From Luteimonas kalidii (GTDB lineage Bacteria > Pseudomonadota > Gammaproteobacteria > Xanthomonadales > Xanthomonadaceae), in assembly GCF_029887935.1 (NCBI RefSeq), contig NZ_JARXRO010000009.1, positions 108,738 through 172,737 on the forward strand: 64,000 bases of DNA. Direction: 5' to 3'. The notes under the pieces were generated by a model, which worked only from the letters and a program-made list of their open reading frames with translations, did not search any database and was not told the origin of the DNA. A program made the position numbers and the translations under genes. This document shows, piece after piece, positions 8,685-17,421 of the stretch; position 1 is the stretch's first letter; each line of letters starts with the position of its first letter.

Positions 8685-9481
8685 CCGGCGTAATCCACGA
8701 CGTAGGGTGCATGGTCGGAGAAGCGCGGCTGCGGGTGCACCGCGCAACCACGGATGTGCTGCGCCAGCGCGGGCGTGACCAGCTGGTAGTCGATGCGCCA
8801 CCCGACGTTGTTGGCGCGCGCCGCGCCGCGGTTGCTCCACCAGGTGTATTCGACCGCATCGGGCCTGGCGACGCGAAAGCTGTCCTTCCAGCCGACGTCC
8901 GGCGCTTCGACCAGGCCGTCGCCATGGGCGTCGGCGATCATGCCGTTGAGCCAGGCGCGCTCGGGCGGCAGGCAGCCGGAGTTCTTCTGGTTGCTCGACC
9001 AGTTCTTGATGTCGTTGCGCGCGCGCACGATGTTCCAGTCGCCGCACAGCACGTAGTCGCGGCCGCTGGCCAGCCACTGGTCGAGGATCGGCCTGAGCCA
9101 GTCCATCACCTCGAACTTGAAGCCCTGGCGCAGCTCGCCCGAGGAACCGGAGGGAATGTAGAACGAGACCACGCTCAGGTTGCCGTAGCGCGCCTCGATG
9201 TAGCGGCCCTCGTCGTCGAACGGGGCCCAGCCCAGCGACGTGCGCACCTCGTCGGGTTCGCGCTTGCTGTAGATCGCCACGCCGCTGTAGCCCTTCTTGG
9301 TGATCGCGTCGCGGTAGTGGCAGTGGCCATACGGCCGGAAGCAGGCATCGCCGAGCTGGTCTTCCTGCGACTTGGTTTCCTGCAGGCAGACGATGTCGGC
9401 GTCCTGCGCCGGCAGCCAGTCGAAGAATCCCTTGCTGGCGGCGGAACGGATGCCGTTGGCGTTGAAGCTGACGATGCGCAT
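8681..9481 (-). CDS. xthA: Exonuclease III family protein (Crc relative with intact active site)
   Basis: 266 residues, endonuclease/exonuclease/phosphatase fold. Catalytic segments are CLQETK (Glu35), the Asp/Asn pair in CGDWN and the terminal FSDHAP. Exonuclease III removes nucleotides from 3' ends and cuts at abasic sites during DNA repair. In pseudomonads the gene at this place, beside and divergent from pyrE, encodes Crc, whose corresponding segments are degenerate (CLQDT, CGSLY, FSQHAP as I recall them). Here they are intact, so nuclease activity is expected. It heads a unit with the AmpG-like gene, sharing a four-base GTGA overlap. Confidence 0.9.
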   Translation of the reverse strand: MRIVSFNANGIRSAASKGFFDWLPAQDADIVCLQETKSQEDQLGDACFRPYGHCHYRDAITKKGYSGVAIYSKREPDEVRTSLGWAPFDDEGRYIEARYGNLSVVSFYIPSGSSGELRQGFKFEVMDWLRPILDQWLASGRDYVLCGDWNIVRARNDIKNWSSNQKNSGCLPPERAWLNGMIADAHGDGLVEAPDVGWKDSFRVARPDAVEYTWWSNRGAARANNVGWRIDYQLVTPALAQHIRGCAVHPQPRFSDHAPYVVDYAG

Positions 9482-9610
9482 GCGGAGGGGCGGGCGTGGG
9501 AGTCGGGCAAGCCTAGCCGAATCCGCATGGGGCCGCCCATGGCCGATACCGGCGCGTCCGCGGAGGCGCGTTGCGTCCAGGGCCAGGGGCGCGGGGCCGC
9601 ACGCGCATGG

Positions 9611-9616
9611 GACAAT
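9611..9616 (+). promoter_or_regulatory. -10-like element just upstream of pyrE
   Basis: GACAAT ends seven bases before the pyrE ATG at 9624, so transcription would start at or one base before the start codon. There is no Shine-Dalgarno sequence in the gap. Confidence 0.35.
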
Positions 9617-9623
9617 GCCCGCC

Positions 9624-10283
9624 ATGACCGACCACCGCACCCGCTTCCTGGAACTGGCGCTGCGCGCGCAGGCGCTGCGCTTCGGCGAGTTCACGCTCAA
9701 GTCCGGACGCGTGAGTCCGTATTTCTTCAACGCCGGGCACTTCGATTCGGGCGCGGCGCTGGCGACGCTCGCCGGCTGCTACGCCGATGCGCTGGAGGCG
9801 GCCGGGATCGGTTTCGACCTGCTGTTCGGACCGGCCTACAAGGGCATCCCGCTGGCCACCGCGCTGGCCAGCGAGTACGCGCGCCGCGGCCGCGACCTGC
9901 CGCTGGCGTTCAACCGCAAGGAGGCCAAGGCGCATGGCGAGGGCGGCACCCTGATCGGCGCGCCGCTGGACGGACGCCGGGTCCTGGTGGTGGACGACGT
10001 GATCACCGCCGGGACCGCGATCCGCGAGGCGCTGGCGACCATCCGCGCCGCCGGCGGCGCGCCGGCGGGCATCGTGATCGCGCTCGACCGCCAGGAGATC
10101 GCCGCCGACGGCGCCGCGCAGTCGGCCGCGCAGGCGGTGTCCATGGAAGCGGGCATCCCGGTGATCGCGGTGGCGACCCTGGCCGACCTGCTGGCGTTCG
10201 CCGACGGGAGCGCGGCCCTGTCGGACGAGCGCTCGCGTTTACAGGCCTATTGGGGGCAATATGGCGTCGATGGCACCCACTGA
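9624..10283 (+). CDS. pyrE: Orotate phosphoribosyltransferase
   Basis: 219 residues. Joins orotate and PRPP to give OMP in de novo pyrimidine synthesis. The PRPP-binding motif RVLVVDDVITAGTA sits near residues 115-128, the catalytic loop carries KEAKAHGEGG near residues 100-109, and FTLKSGRVSPYFFN near the N-terminus is the orotate-site signature. ATG 9624 is preferred to an in-frame ATG at 9615, because it gives the usual MTDHR-type start. It is divergent from the exonuclease III/Crc family gene, a conserved gammaproteobacterial neighbourhood. Confidence 0.96.
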   Translation: MTDHRTRFLELALRAQALRFGEFTLKSGRVSPYFFNAGHFDSGAALATLAGCYADALEAAGIGFDLLFGPAYKGIPLATALASEYARRGRDLPLAFNRKEAKAHGEGGTLIGAPLDGRRVLVVDDVITAGTAIREALATIRAAGGAPAGIVIALDRQEIAADGAAQSAAQAVSMEAGIPVIAVATLADLLAFADGSAALSDERSRLQAYWGQYGVDGTH

Positions 10284-10308
10284 TTCGATCCGCAGGGGGC
10301 GGGTTTCG

Positions 10309-10959
10309 ATGAAGATGCATGCATGGCTGGCAGGCGTGGCGCTGAGCGCGCTGTGCGCCGGCGCCCCGGCCCAGAAACGACCGGCCGACACCAGCGCCGA
10401 AAAGAAGCTGTACTGCTGGGACGAGGGCGGTCGCCGGGTCTGTGGCGACGCCTTGCCGCCGAACGCGGTCAATGCCGCGCGCACCGAACTCAGCGCCCGC
10501 AGCGGACGCCCGCTGGCGCGCCTGGATGAACAGCTGACGCCCGAGGAACGGGCGGCGGCCGAGGCCGCCGAGCGCCAGGCCGGGATCGCGGCGAACGCCG
10601 AGGCGGCGCGGCTTCGGCGTGAGCGGGCGATGGCCGAATCCTACGAGACCGAGGAAGACCTGCGCGCCGCGTTCGACGACCGCATCGTCCTGGTGGACGA
10701 AGGCCTGAAGACCTCGCGCATGGGCGTGACCAACCTGCGCCAGAGCCTGGTCTCGCTGCTGCGCCAGGCCAACGACCTCGAACTGCAGGGCCAGCCGGTG
10801 CGCAAGGGCCTGGCCGACAACATCCAGTCCCAGCACCGCGACCTGCTGCGGCAGCAGGCCATCATGCGCCAGCAGATCGAGGAGCGCGCCTCGCTCGATG
10901 CGGAACTCGCACACGCGGTCGAGCGCTATCACGAGCTGAAGAGCCCGCAGCAGCGCTAA
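10309..10959 (+). CDS. Exported DUF4124-like coiled-coil protein
   Basis: 216 residues from ATG 10309, chosen because a clean signal peptide (MKMHAWLAGVALSALCAGAPAQ) begins there and a purine-rich ribosome site precedes it. The frame is open further upstream, overlapping pyrE. After the signal peptide comes a short DUF4124-like segment (KLYCWDEGGRRVCGDALP) with two cysteines. The rest (about residues 70-215) is charged and helical and probably forms coiled coils. The domain is common in periplasmic proteins of xanthomonads; its function is unknown. It may be cotranscribed with pyrE. Confidence 0.78.
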   Translation: MKMHAWLAGVALSALCAGAPAQKRPADTSAEKKLYCWDEGGRRVCGDALPPNAVNAARTELSARSGRPLARLDEQLTPEERAAAEAAERQAGIAANAEAARLRRERAMAESYETEEDLRAAFDDRIVLVDEGLKTSRMGVTNLRQSLVSLLRQANDLELQGQPVRKGLADNIQSQHRDLLRQQAIMRQQIEERASLDAELAHAVERYHELKSPQQR

Positions 10960-10992
10960 CGGGCGCCACCACATGGCCCCGGCCCGTGGGCG

Positions 10993-12249
10993 TCAGCCCG
11001 GTGCCCTCGTGCCTGGGCGCAGCCAGTCCAGGACCCCGTCGGCCGCCACGCGTCCGCTCGCGAAGCAGGCGGTGAGCAGGTAGCCGCCGGTGGGCGCTTC
11101 CCAGTCGAGCATTTCCCCGGCCACGAAGGTGCCCGGCCGGGTGCGCAGCATCAGTCCGTCGTCGAGCGCTTCCAGCCGCACCCCGCCGGCGGTGCTGATC
11201 GCCTCGGCCACGGGACGCGGGCGACGCAGGCGCAGCGGCAGCCGGGTGAGTGCGGCACCCACCCGATCCGGGTCGTGCAGCTCGTCGGCGCCCAGCACCT
11301 CGCGCAGCAGGCCGGCCTTCACGCCGTGCACCGCGGCGGCGCGGCGCAGATGTTCGGAGAGGCTGCGTCCACCCCGTGGCCGCGCAAGTGCGGCGCGCAG
11401 GGCGGCGGGATCCCGCCCCGGCACCAGGTCCAGGGCAATGTCGGCGTGGCCTTCGCGTTCGATGCGTTCACGCAACGTCGCGGAAACGGCGTAGATCAGG
11501 CTCCCTTCCAGCCCGTAACCTGCCACCACGCACTCGCCCTGCAACTGCTGCGCGCTGCCGTCTCCGGCGACCCAGTGCAGCACCACCGGCTTGAGCGGCG
11601 CGCCGGCATGGCGCTGGGCGAAATGCGGCGACCAGTCGACCTCGAATCCGCAGTTCGCCGGTCGCAGGGGCGCGACCTCCACCCCTTCCGCCGCCAGCAC
11701 CGGTACCCAGGCGCCATCGCTGCCCAGCTGCGGCCAGCTCGCACCCCCCAGCGCCAGCACAACCGCGTCCGCCCGCACCCGCACCGGGCCATGCGGGGTG
11801 TCGAAGCACAGCGCGCCGTCGGCGGCCCAGCCGGTCCAGCGGTGCTGGACGTGCACGGAGACGCCCTGGGCACGCAGGCGCCGGACCCAGCCGCGCAGCA
11901 GCGGCGCGGCCTTGCGGTCGAGCGGGAACACGCGCCCCGAACTGCCGACGTAGGTGTCCACGCCCAGGCCGCGGGCCCAGTCGCGCAGCGCGTCGGCATC
12001 GAAGCGCTCAAGCCATCGGCCGACCTCGTGCGCACGTTCGCGGTAGCGGGCGGCGAACCGCGTGCGCGGATCGGAGTGGGTCAGGTTGAGCCCGCCCTTG
12101 CCGGCGATCAGGAACTTGCGCCCCACCGAACCCTTGGCCTCGTACAGATCGACCGCGACCCCGCCCGCGCGCAGGCGTTCGGCGGCCATCAGCCCGGCGG
12201 GCCCGCCGCCGACCACTGCGACGCGAGATCTGGGGTGCGGGTCGTGCAT
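10993..12249 (-). CDS. HI0933/TIGR03862-type flavoprotein
   Basis: 418 residues. An N-terminal Rossmann motif VVGGGPAGLMAAERL binds FAD. It is followed by the family marker GRKFLIAGKGGLNLTHS near residues 44-60 and a C-terminal second FAD contact (TAGGVRLEALDDGLM, GTFVAGEMLDWEAPTGGYLL). This matches the HI0933/YhiN group, specifically the subgroup named after P. putida PP4765. Reaction unknown; these proteins look like oxidoreductases acting on an unidentified substrate. Convergent with the DUF4124 gene and divergent from the next oxidoreductase gene. Confidence 0.88.
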   Translation of the reverse strand: MHDPHPRSRVAVVGGGPAGLMAAERLRAGGVAVDLYEAKGSVGRKFLIAGKGGLNLTHSDPRTRFAARYRERAHEVGRWLERFDADALRDWARGLGVDTYVGSSGRVFPLDRKAAPLLRGWVRRLRAQGVSVHVQHRWTGWAADGALCFDTPHGPVRVRADAVVLALGGASWPQLGSDGAWVPVLAAEGVEVAPLRPANCGFEVDWSPHFAQRHAGAPLKPVVLHWVAGDGSAQQLQGECVVAGYGLEGSLIYAVSATLRERIEREGHADIALDLVPGRDPAALRAALARPRGGRSLSEHLRRAAAVHGVKAGLLREVLGADELHDPDRVGAALTRLPLRLRRPRPVAEAISTAGGVRLEALDDGLMLRTRPGTFVAGEMLDWEAPTGGYLLTACFASGRVAADGVLDWLRPGTRAPG

Positions 12250-12326
12250 GCGCGCATTATCGCCGCCGCGTCGCAGCGGTCGGCGCGTGCCGCGGGTGAG
12301 CGCTAACATGGGCCCGACACCGACTG

Positions 12327-13460
12327 ATGGGACGAGCGATGACCGGGGACCGGAACCGTGGCTGGACGCGCCGCCAGGCGCTGCAATCGATGGCCCTCGC
12401 GGGCGCGGCGGCGGCGTGGAGCCCGCGCTCGCTGGCCCAGGACCGCAGGATCGGGGTGGCTTTGGTGGGACTGGGCGGCTACGCCAAGGGGCTGCTCGCC
12501 CCGGCGCTGCAGCTGACGAAACACTGCCGCCTCGCCGGCCTGGTGACCGGTTCACCCGACAAGCTGCCCGAGTGGCAGGGCAAGTACGGCGTCCCGGACC
12601 GCAACGTCTACTCGTACGAGGATTTCCACCGCATCGCCGACAACCCGGACATCGACGCGGTCTACATCGTCACCCCGAACCACCTGCACAAGGCGCACGC
12701 CCTCATCGCCGCGGCCGCCGGCAAGCACGTGTGGTGCGAGAAGCCGATGGCGATGGACGCGGCCGAGGGCGAGGCGATGGTCAAGGCCTGCCGCGACCAC
12801 AAGGTGCAGCTGACTGTCGGCTACCGCATGCAGCACGAGCCCAACACCCGCCGCTTCATGGCGATGGCGACCGAGCGTCCGTTCGGCCGCATCATCAAGC
12901 TGCGCGCGGACGCGGGCTGGTTCGGGTGGCGCAACGGCGCGGACGAGGCTTGGCGCCTCGATCCGGCGCGCGGCGGCGGGGCGATGTACGACATGGGCGT
13001 GTACTGCGTGAACGCGGCGCGCTACTCGACCGGCATGGAGCCAGTCGCGGTCCAGGCCTGGGACGAGACGGTGCGCCGCGAACTGTTCAAGGGCGTCGAC
13101 GAGACGATGCGCTTCCGGCTCGAATTCCCCGAGGACATCGTCGCCGAGTGCGTGACCAGCTTCGGCCGCAACCTCAACACGCTGCAGGTGGATTGCGAGC
13201 GCGGCTGGTACACGATGTCGCCGTTCCAGGGCTACGACGGCAACGGCGGCCGCGCCAGCGACGGCACCGTGTTCGAACCGCAGCTGGGCGAGAAGCCGCG
13301 CATGCAGGCCGAGCAGATGGACCAGGACGCGCTGGCGATCCTCGAACAGCGCGCGCCGCGCGTGCCCGGCGAGGAAGGGGTTCGCGACCTGCGCGTGCTG
13401 GATGCCGTCTTCGCTTCGGCGAAGGCGGACGGCAAGCGGGTGGAGATCGCGCAGGCCTGA
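12327..13460 (+). CDS. Tat-exported Gfo/Idh/MocA family oxidoreductase
   Basis: 377 residues from ATG 12327; an in-frame ATG at 12339 is equally possible. The N-terminus has a twin-arginine signal (TRRQAL then a hydrophobic stretch and SLAQ). The NAD(P)-binding motif VGLGGYAKG follows at about residue 47. The GFO/IDH catalytic region EKPMAMD lies near 138. It resembles glucose-fructose oxidoreductase relatives that act in the periplasm with tightly bound cofactor. The sugar substrate is unknown. A TAACAT box at 12304-12309 could be a -10. The next 1.1 kb has no gene. Confidence 0.88.
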   Translation: MGRAMTGDRNRGWTRRQALQSMALAGAAAAWSPRSLAQDRRIGVALVGLGGYAKGLLAPALQLTKHCRLAGLVTGSPDKLPEWQGKYGVPDRNVYSYEDFHRIADNPDIDAVYIVTPNHLHKAHALIAAAAGKHVWCEKPMAMDAAEGEAMVKACRDHKVQLTVGYRMQHEPNTRRFMAMATERPFGRIIKLRADAGWFGWRNGADEAWRLDPARGGGAMYDMGVYCVNAARYSTGMEPVAVQAWDETVRRELFKGVDETMRFRLEFPEDIVAECVTSFGRNLNTLQVDCERGWYTMSPFQGYDGNGGRASDGTVFEPQLGEKPRMQAEQMDQDALAILEQRAPRVPGEEGVRDLRVLDAVFASAKADGKRVEIAQA

Positions 13461-13700
13461 GGGCGCCTGTCCGGCAACGTAGGCCGCGGTTCGGCATCCT
13501 CGATTTCGCCGACCGCGATCCGCGCGGCTGGATCGGTTCGGTCTGATGCCGCGGCTGTCCCCTTGCTCACCGCGGGTAGCGGCGGCGGTGCGCGCTGGCT
13601 TTCCGGCGATCGTGCGCGCGAGGCGGATGTCCGGTGGGTGAGTTGTTGCCGAGAGCGATAAGGAGTCGCGGCGCGGCTCCATCCCCCGCAACCTGAGCGA

Positions 13701-13804
13701 CCCCGGTCCGACCGGCGGGCCTTCGCTGCGAATGTCCCCCGGCGTCCGCATGCGCGGCCGCCTCCTCCTTGAGTTCGCGCAAAGGCCCACCGGCCGGACC
13801 GGGG
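13701..13804 (+). repeat. Structured palindromic element, copy A
   Basis: An outer stem pairs CCCCGGTCCGACCGGCGGG (from 13701) with CCCACCGGCCGGACCGGGG (ending 13804), with two mismatches. Inside lie conserved segments CGAATGTCCCCCGGCG (13729-13744) and CCTCCTCCTTGAGTTCG (13761-13777), around a small inner hairpin CCGCATGCGCGG. Copy B at 14311-14414 has the same internal segments but different stem sequence. Confidence 0.7.
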
Positions 13805-14310
13805 ATGGGCTTGCGGCAGGAACGGAAAGCCGGGCTTGCGTGACTCGGGCTGCGAGGCGCTTCGGCTCTGCCCGCCTTCTTCATCATCCCGTGTCATCTA
13901 TCCGGCGCGGCGGATGGTTCCATCGTCTCTTCAGGCGATTCGCCTCCTTGCGCACGAAGCCGACATCGCCGATGCCTGCCGTCCGCGCGCTTGCAGATGC
14001 GCCTGCGACAGTTGGTCGTAGAGATGCTGCGGGGACCGAGGATGCCAATCACCCGCGGAACAACGAGCACGTGACCAGGGTTGAGTGGTGCGCCCGATTG
14101 TTGCCGGCGTGGCTGTCGGGAGGCTTCCCGTCAGACCTGGGCAGACGCCTTCAGCCGCGCAGGCCGAGCACCACCTCGCGCCGATCACTCCCGCACGGGT
14201 CGCCATCGTCCTGTACCAGCACGCGCGAATCATCAGAGCGCCGTCATCCGACGGATCTTCCGGACAGGTGACGCATCCGCTGTTTGCACCGGACGACACA
14301 CGCAGCCCGG

Positions 14311-14414
14311 GACGCCGGGGGCGGGTGTCTCCGGGGACGAAATCAAGGAGGAGGCGACGGCCGCGGGCCGTCGCCGGGGGACATTCGTCACCGGAGGCAC
14401 CCGGTCCCGGCGCC
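14311..14414 (-). repeat. Structured palindromic element, copy B (inverted)
   Basis: On the minus strand it shows CGAATGTCCCCCGGCG and CCTCCTCCTTGATTTCG around the inner hairpin GACGGCC-CGC-GGCCGTC. These are enclosed by an outer stem of about 20 bp (CGGGTGTCTCCGGGGACGAA against its partner at 14384-14403) with one G-T wobble and one mismatch, extending to about 30 bp more weakly. On the plus strand the internal segment reads TCAAGGAGGAGG. Confidence 0.7.
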
Positions 14415-14586
14415 GCCTGCTCGCTGCGAGCCCCGCTCGTCACGTGTCTCCAGTCCGACGCACTGCAACGGCATCCGCACATCGATCCTGCGAGTCCCCA
14501 ATGCTTCGCAGTCGCGCAGACGGACGCTCGCCGGCCCACGCCGCCGGAACGCGTCGCCCTTTTTCGAGAACCCGATCCGGTACGAC

Positions 14587-16926
14587 TCAGAACGGCAGCT
14601 TCAGCTCCGGATCGACCAACGCGATCTGGGCGCGGAAGTCGGCCAGGATGCGGTCCAGCGCTTCCTGCGTGTCGGCATCGAAGCGCAGCACCAGCACCGG
14701 CGTCGTATTGGATGCGCGCACCAAGCCCCAGCCGTCGTTCCAGTCCACCCGCAGGCCGTCGATGGTCGAAGCGCGCGCGCCCTCGAACCGCGCCTGCTGC
14801 TGGAAGCGTTCGACGAAGGCGTGCGGATTGCCGTCGGCGACCTCGACCTTGATCTCCGGCGTCGACACCCCGCCCGGCAGCGCGTTGAGCGCTTCGCTGG
14901 GATCGCCCGGGTCCAGCGCCAGGATCTCCAGCAGGCGCGCGGCGGCGTAGATGCCGTCGTCGAAGCCGTACCAGCGTTCCTGGAAGAAGAAGTGGCCGCT
15001 CATCTCGCCGGCCAGCTCGGCCTCGGTCTCGCGCATCTTGGCCTTGATCAGCGAGTGCCCGGTCTTCCACATCAGCGGGCTGCCGCCATGGCGCAGGATG
15101 TGCCCGGGCAGGCGCCCGGTGCACTTGACGTCGTACACGATCACCGCGCCCGGGTTGCGATCGAGCACGTCGGCCGCGAACAGCATCAGCAGGCGGTCGG
15201 GATAGATGTTCTCGCCGTCCTTCGTCACCACGCCCAGGCGGTCGCCGTCGCCGTCGAAGGCGATGCCCAGGTCGGCGTCGAAGCGCTTCACCGTACCGAT
15301 CAGGTCGACCAGGTTGTGCGGCTCGCTCGGATCCGGGTGGTGGTTGGGGAAGGTGCCGTCGATCTCGCAGAACAGCGGGATCACCTCGGCGCCGATCGCC
15401 TCGAGCACGCGCGGGCCGATCTCGCCGGCCACGCCGTTGCCGGCGTCGACCACGACCTTGAGCGGGCGCGCGAGCTGGATGTCGCCGGCGATGCGCTCGA
15501 CGTAGGCGTCGCCAATGTCGCGCTCGCTGGCCTCGCCCGGCGCCGGGGCGTCGTGCAGGCGGCCGTCGGCGATGCGCGCGTACAGGTCGGTGATCGCATC
15601 GCCCGAGAGCGTGCCGCCGCCGACCACGATCTTGAAGCCGTTGTAGTCGGGCGGGTTGTGGCTGCCGGTGACCGAGATGCAGCAGCCGGTGCGCAGGTGG
15701 TAGGCGCCGAAATAGGTCACCGGCGTCGGCGCCAGGCCGATGTCGATCACGTTGCGCCCGGCGCGGCGCAGGCCCTTGACCAGCCCGGCGACGAGATCGG
15801 GGCCGGACAGGCGGCCGTCGCGGCCGATCACGATGTCGGGCAGGTCCTGCTCCTGCATCAGCGAGCCCACCGACTGGCCGATCAGCTCGGCCACGCCGGC
15901 GTCGAGCGTCTGGCCGACGATGCCGCGAATGTCGTAGGCGCGGAAGATGCTGCGGTCGATGTCGACCGGCGGCGGTCGCGGCGCTTCGCGCGCGACCACG
16001 GCGGGCACCGGCGCCGCGGACTCCGCGTCGTCGTTCGGCGGCTCGGCCAGTGCCTCGACCAGGGTCCGTTCCGGCGCGTCGTCGTCGGTCCCGGTGCCGC
16101 TCGACAGCGCCTGGCGCACCCGCGCCGGCACCCGCCACAGCAGATAGGCCAGCAGCAGCAGGACGATCACGGCGACGAACAGCGGGATGCCTTCCAATCC
16201 GAACGGAGGGCGGCCGGTGCGCGGCATCGACGCCGCGACCCGCAGGTCGGTGCCGGACACCGGCACGGCCATGCGCTCGGCGGCTTCGGCCTGCGCCACG
16301 TCGCCTTTCTCCAGCAGCGTGAATCCGCCCTGGCGCAGCGCGACGTAGGTCGCGGGATCCACGTCCACGCCTTCCAGTGCCGCGGTCGCGCGCGAGGCGG
16401 GCAGACGGACGAACGCCACCCCCGCGGCCGCCCCGTCGGCCTGCACCGGCGCGGCGATGGCCAGACGCGGCGTGTCGTCCACCCGGATCAGCGAGACCAC
16501 GGGCTCGCCGCGCACCAGCGCGGCCTCCATCACCGAGACCGGACCGAAGCCGCCGCCCGGCAGGGCCGCGTACATCCCGTCCAGGTCGGCCGCATGGATC
16601 TCGACCTGCTCCGCCTCGGGCCACCCGGCGGCCACGGCGCGCGCCGCGGCCGCGGCGTCGTCGGCCGCCAGTGCGGACTGGACCTCGGCGCCCGCGAGCA
16701 GGTCCTGCAGCCGCTTCACGTCCCCGCGCAGCGTGCCGGCGACCATCCCGGCGACGTTGTCGCGCGCCAGCGTGACGCCGGTGCGGCGCGACTCCTCCTG
16801 CAGCGCGCGCCAGCCGCTCCAGGCCAGCCACACGGCCAGCAGGGCAAGTGCGGCCGCCAGCCACGGCAGCCAGGGTCGCAGCTGCGCGAACACGCGCGCC
16901 TTGGTGGGTTCGGTCTTGGTCGTCAT
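14587..16926 (-). CDS. algC: Phosphomannomutase/phosphoglucomutase with membrane sensor-like N-terminus
   Basis: 779 residues, against about 450-460 for the enzyme alone. The C-terminal part (from about 325) is a complete alpha-D-phosphohexomutase: phosphoserine loop TGSHNPPDYNGFK near 420, metal loop DGDGDR near 558, sugar-binding GEMSGH near 640 and the phosphate-binding SNTTPV segment near the end. It interconverts mannose or glucose 1- and 6-phosphates for LPS and exopolysaccharide. The first 265 residues have two membrane helices (about 21-41 and 245-265) around a periplasmic domain, then an acidic/proline linker. The long form is known in Pseudomonas and xanthomonads. It follows dut by 21 bp. 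Confidence 0.94.
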   Translation of the reverse strand: MTTKTEPTKARVFAQLRPWLPWLAAALALLAVWLAWSGWRALQEESRRTGVTLARDNVAGMVAGTLRGDVKRLQDLLAGAEVQSALAADDAAAAARAVAAGWPEAEQVEIHAADLDGMYAALPGGGFGPVSVMEAALVRGEPVVSLIRVDDTPRLAIAAPVQADGAAAGVAFVRLPASRATAALEGVDVDPATYVALRQGGFTLLEKGDVAQAEAAERMAVPVSGTDLRVAASMPRTGRPPFGLEGIPLFVAVIVLLLLAYLLWRVPARVRQALSSGTGTDDDAPERTLVEALAEPPNDDAESAAPVPAVVAREAPRPPPVDIDRSIFRAYDIRGIVGQTLDAGVAELIGQSVGSLMQEQDLPDIVIGRDGRLSGPDLVAGLVKGLRRAGRNVIDIGLAPTPVTYFGAYHLRTGCCISVTGSHNPPDYNGFKIVVGGGTLSGDAITDLYARIADGRLHDAPAPGEASERDIGDAYVERIAGDIQLARPLKVVVDAGNGVAGEIGPRVLEAIGAEVIPLFCEIDGTFPNHHPDPSEPHNLVDLIGTVKRFDADLGIAFDGDGDRLGVVTKDGENIYPDRLLMLFAADVLDRNPGAVIVYDVKCTGRLPGHILRHGGSPLMWKTGHSLIKAKMRETEAELAGEMSGHFFFQERWYGFDDGIYAAARLLEILALDPGDPSEALNALPGGVSTPEIKVEVADGNPHAFVERFQQQARFEGARASTIDGLRVDWNDGWGLVRASNTTPVLVLRFDADTQEALDRILADFRAQIALVDPELKLPF

Positions 16927-16947
16927 GCTCGTTCCGGTTCGTCCCTG

Positions 16948-17421
16948 TCAGCGCACGCCGGTGTGGCCGAAGCCACCCGTGCCGCGCGCACTGTCGGTGA
17001 AAGTATCCACGACCTGCAGCTGCGCGCGCACCACCGGCAGCAGGACCAGCTGCGCGATGCGGTCGCCGGGTTCGATCGTGTAGGTCTCGCGGCCGCGGTT
17101 CCAGACGCTGATCAGCAGCGGTCCCTGGTAGTCGGCATCGATCAGGCCGGTGCCGTTGCCGAGCACGATGCCGTGGCGGTGCCCGAGGCCCGAGCGCGGC
17201 AGGATCACCGCGCACAGCCCGGGATCGGCGATGTGGATCGCCATCCCCGAGGGCACCAGTGCGGCATCGCCGGGCGCGAGCGCAAGCGCCCCGTCGAGCG
17301 CGGCGCGCAGGTCCAGTCCGGCGCTGCCGTCGGTGGCATGTGCAGGCAGCGGCCACAGCGTCCCCAGCCGCGGGTCGAGCAGCTTCACCTGCAGGTCGTG
17401 CGCGGCGGTCGCGGCGATCAT
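16948..17421 (-). CDS. dut: Deoxyuridine 5'-triphosphate nucleotidohydrolase
   Basis: 157 residues, trimeric dUTPase family. It hydrolyses dUTP to dUMP, keeping uracil out of DNA and supplying thymidylate synthesis. The five family motifs are visible: [37 protein letters not shown] and the C-terminal arm [11 protein letters not shown]. The start overlaps the coaB stop by four bases (ATGA), indicating coupled translation. coaC-coaB-dut-algC reads as one operon, an order shared with pseudomonads. Confidence 0.97.
   Translation of the reverse strand: MIAATAAHDLQVKLLDPRLGTLWPLPAHATDGSAGLDLRAALDGALALAPGDAALVPSGMAIHIADPGLCAVILPRSGLGHRHGIVLGNGTGLIDADYQGPLLISVWNRGRETYTIEPGDRIAQLVLLPVVRAQLQVVDTFTDSARGTGGFGHTGVR

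Larger units (their letters stand above)
13461..14586. other. 1.1-kb gene-free stretch
   Basis: No frame here has a recognisable protein, a good start and codon bias like the neighbours. By eye it is less GC-rich than the flanking genes and has frequent stops. It contains two copies of a palindromic element in opposite orientation (13701-13804 and 14311-14414). The 500 bp between them reads as decayed sequence without an identifiable source. Confidence 0.6.

Noticed and set aside
14151..14246. Short minus-strand frame reading DSRVLVQDDGDPCGSDRREV
   Set aside because: Looks protein-like but has no start codon between stops and is only about 30 codons; not enough to call even a remnant.
13701..14414. 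Integron attC sites or IS terminal repeats as an explanation of the paired palindromes
   Set aside because: No GTTRRRY/RYYYAAC core sites, no integrase or transposase fragments between or beside the copies.
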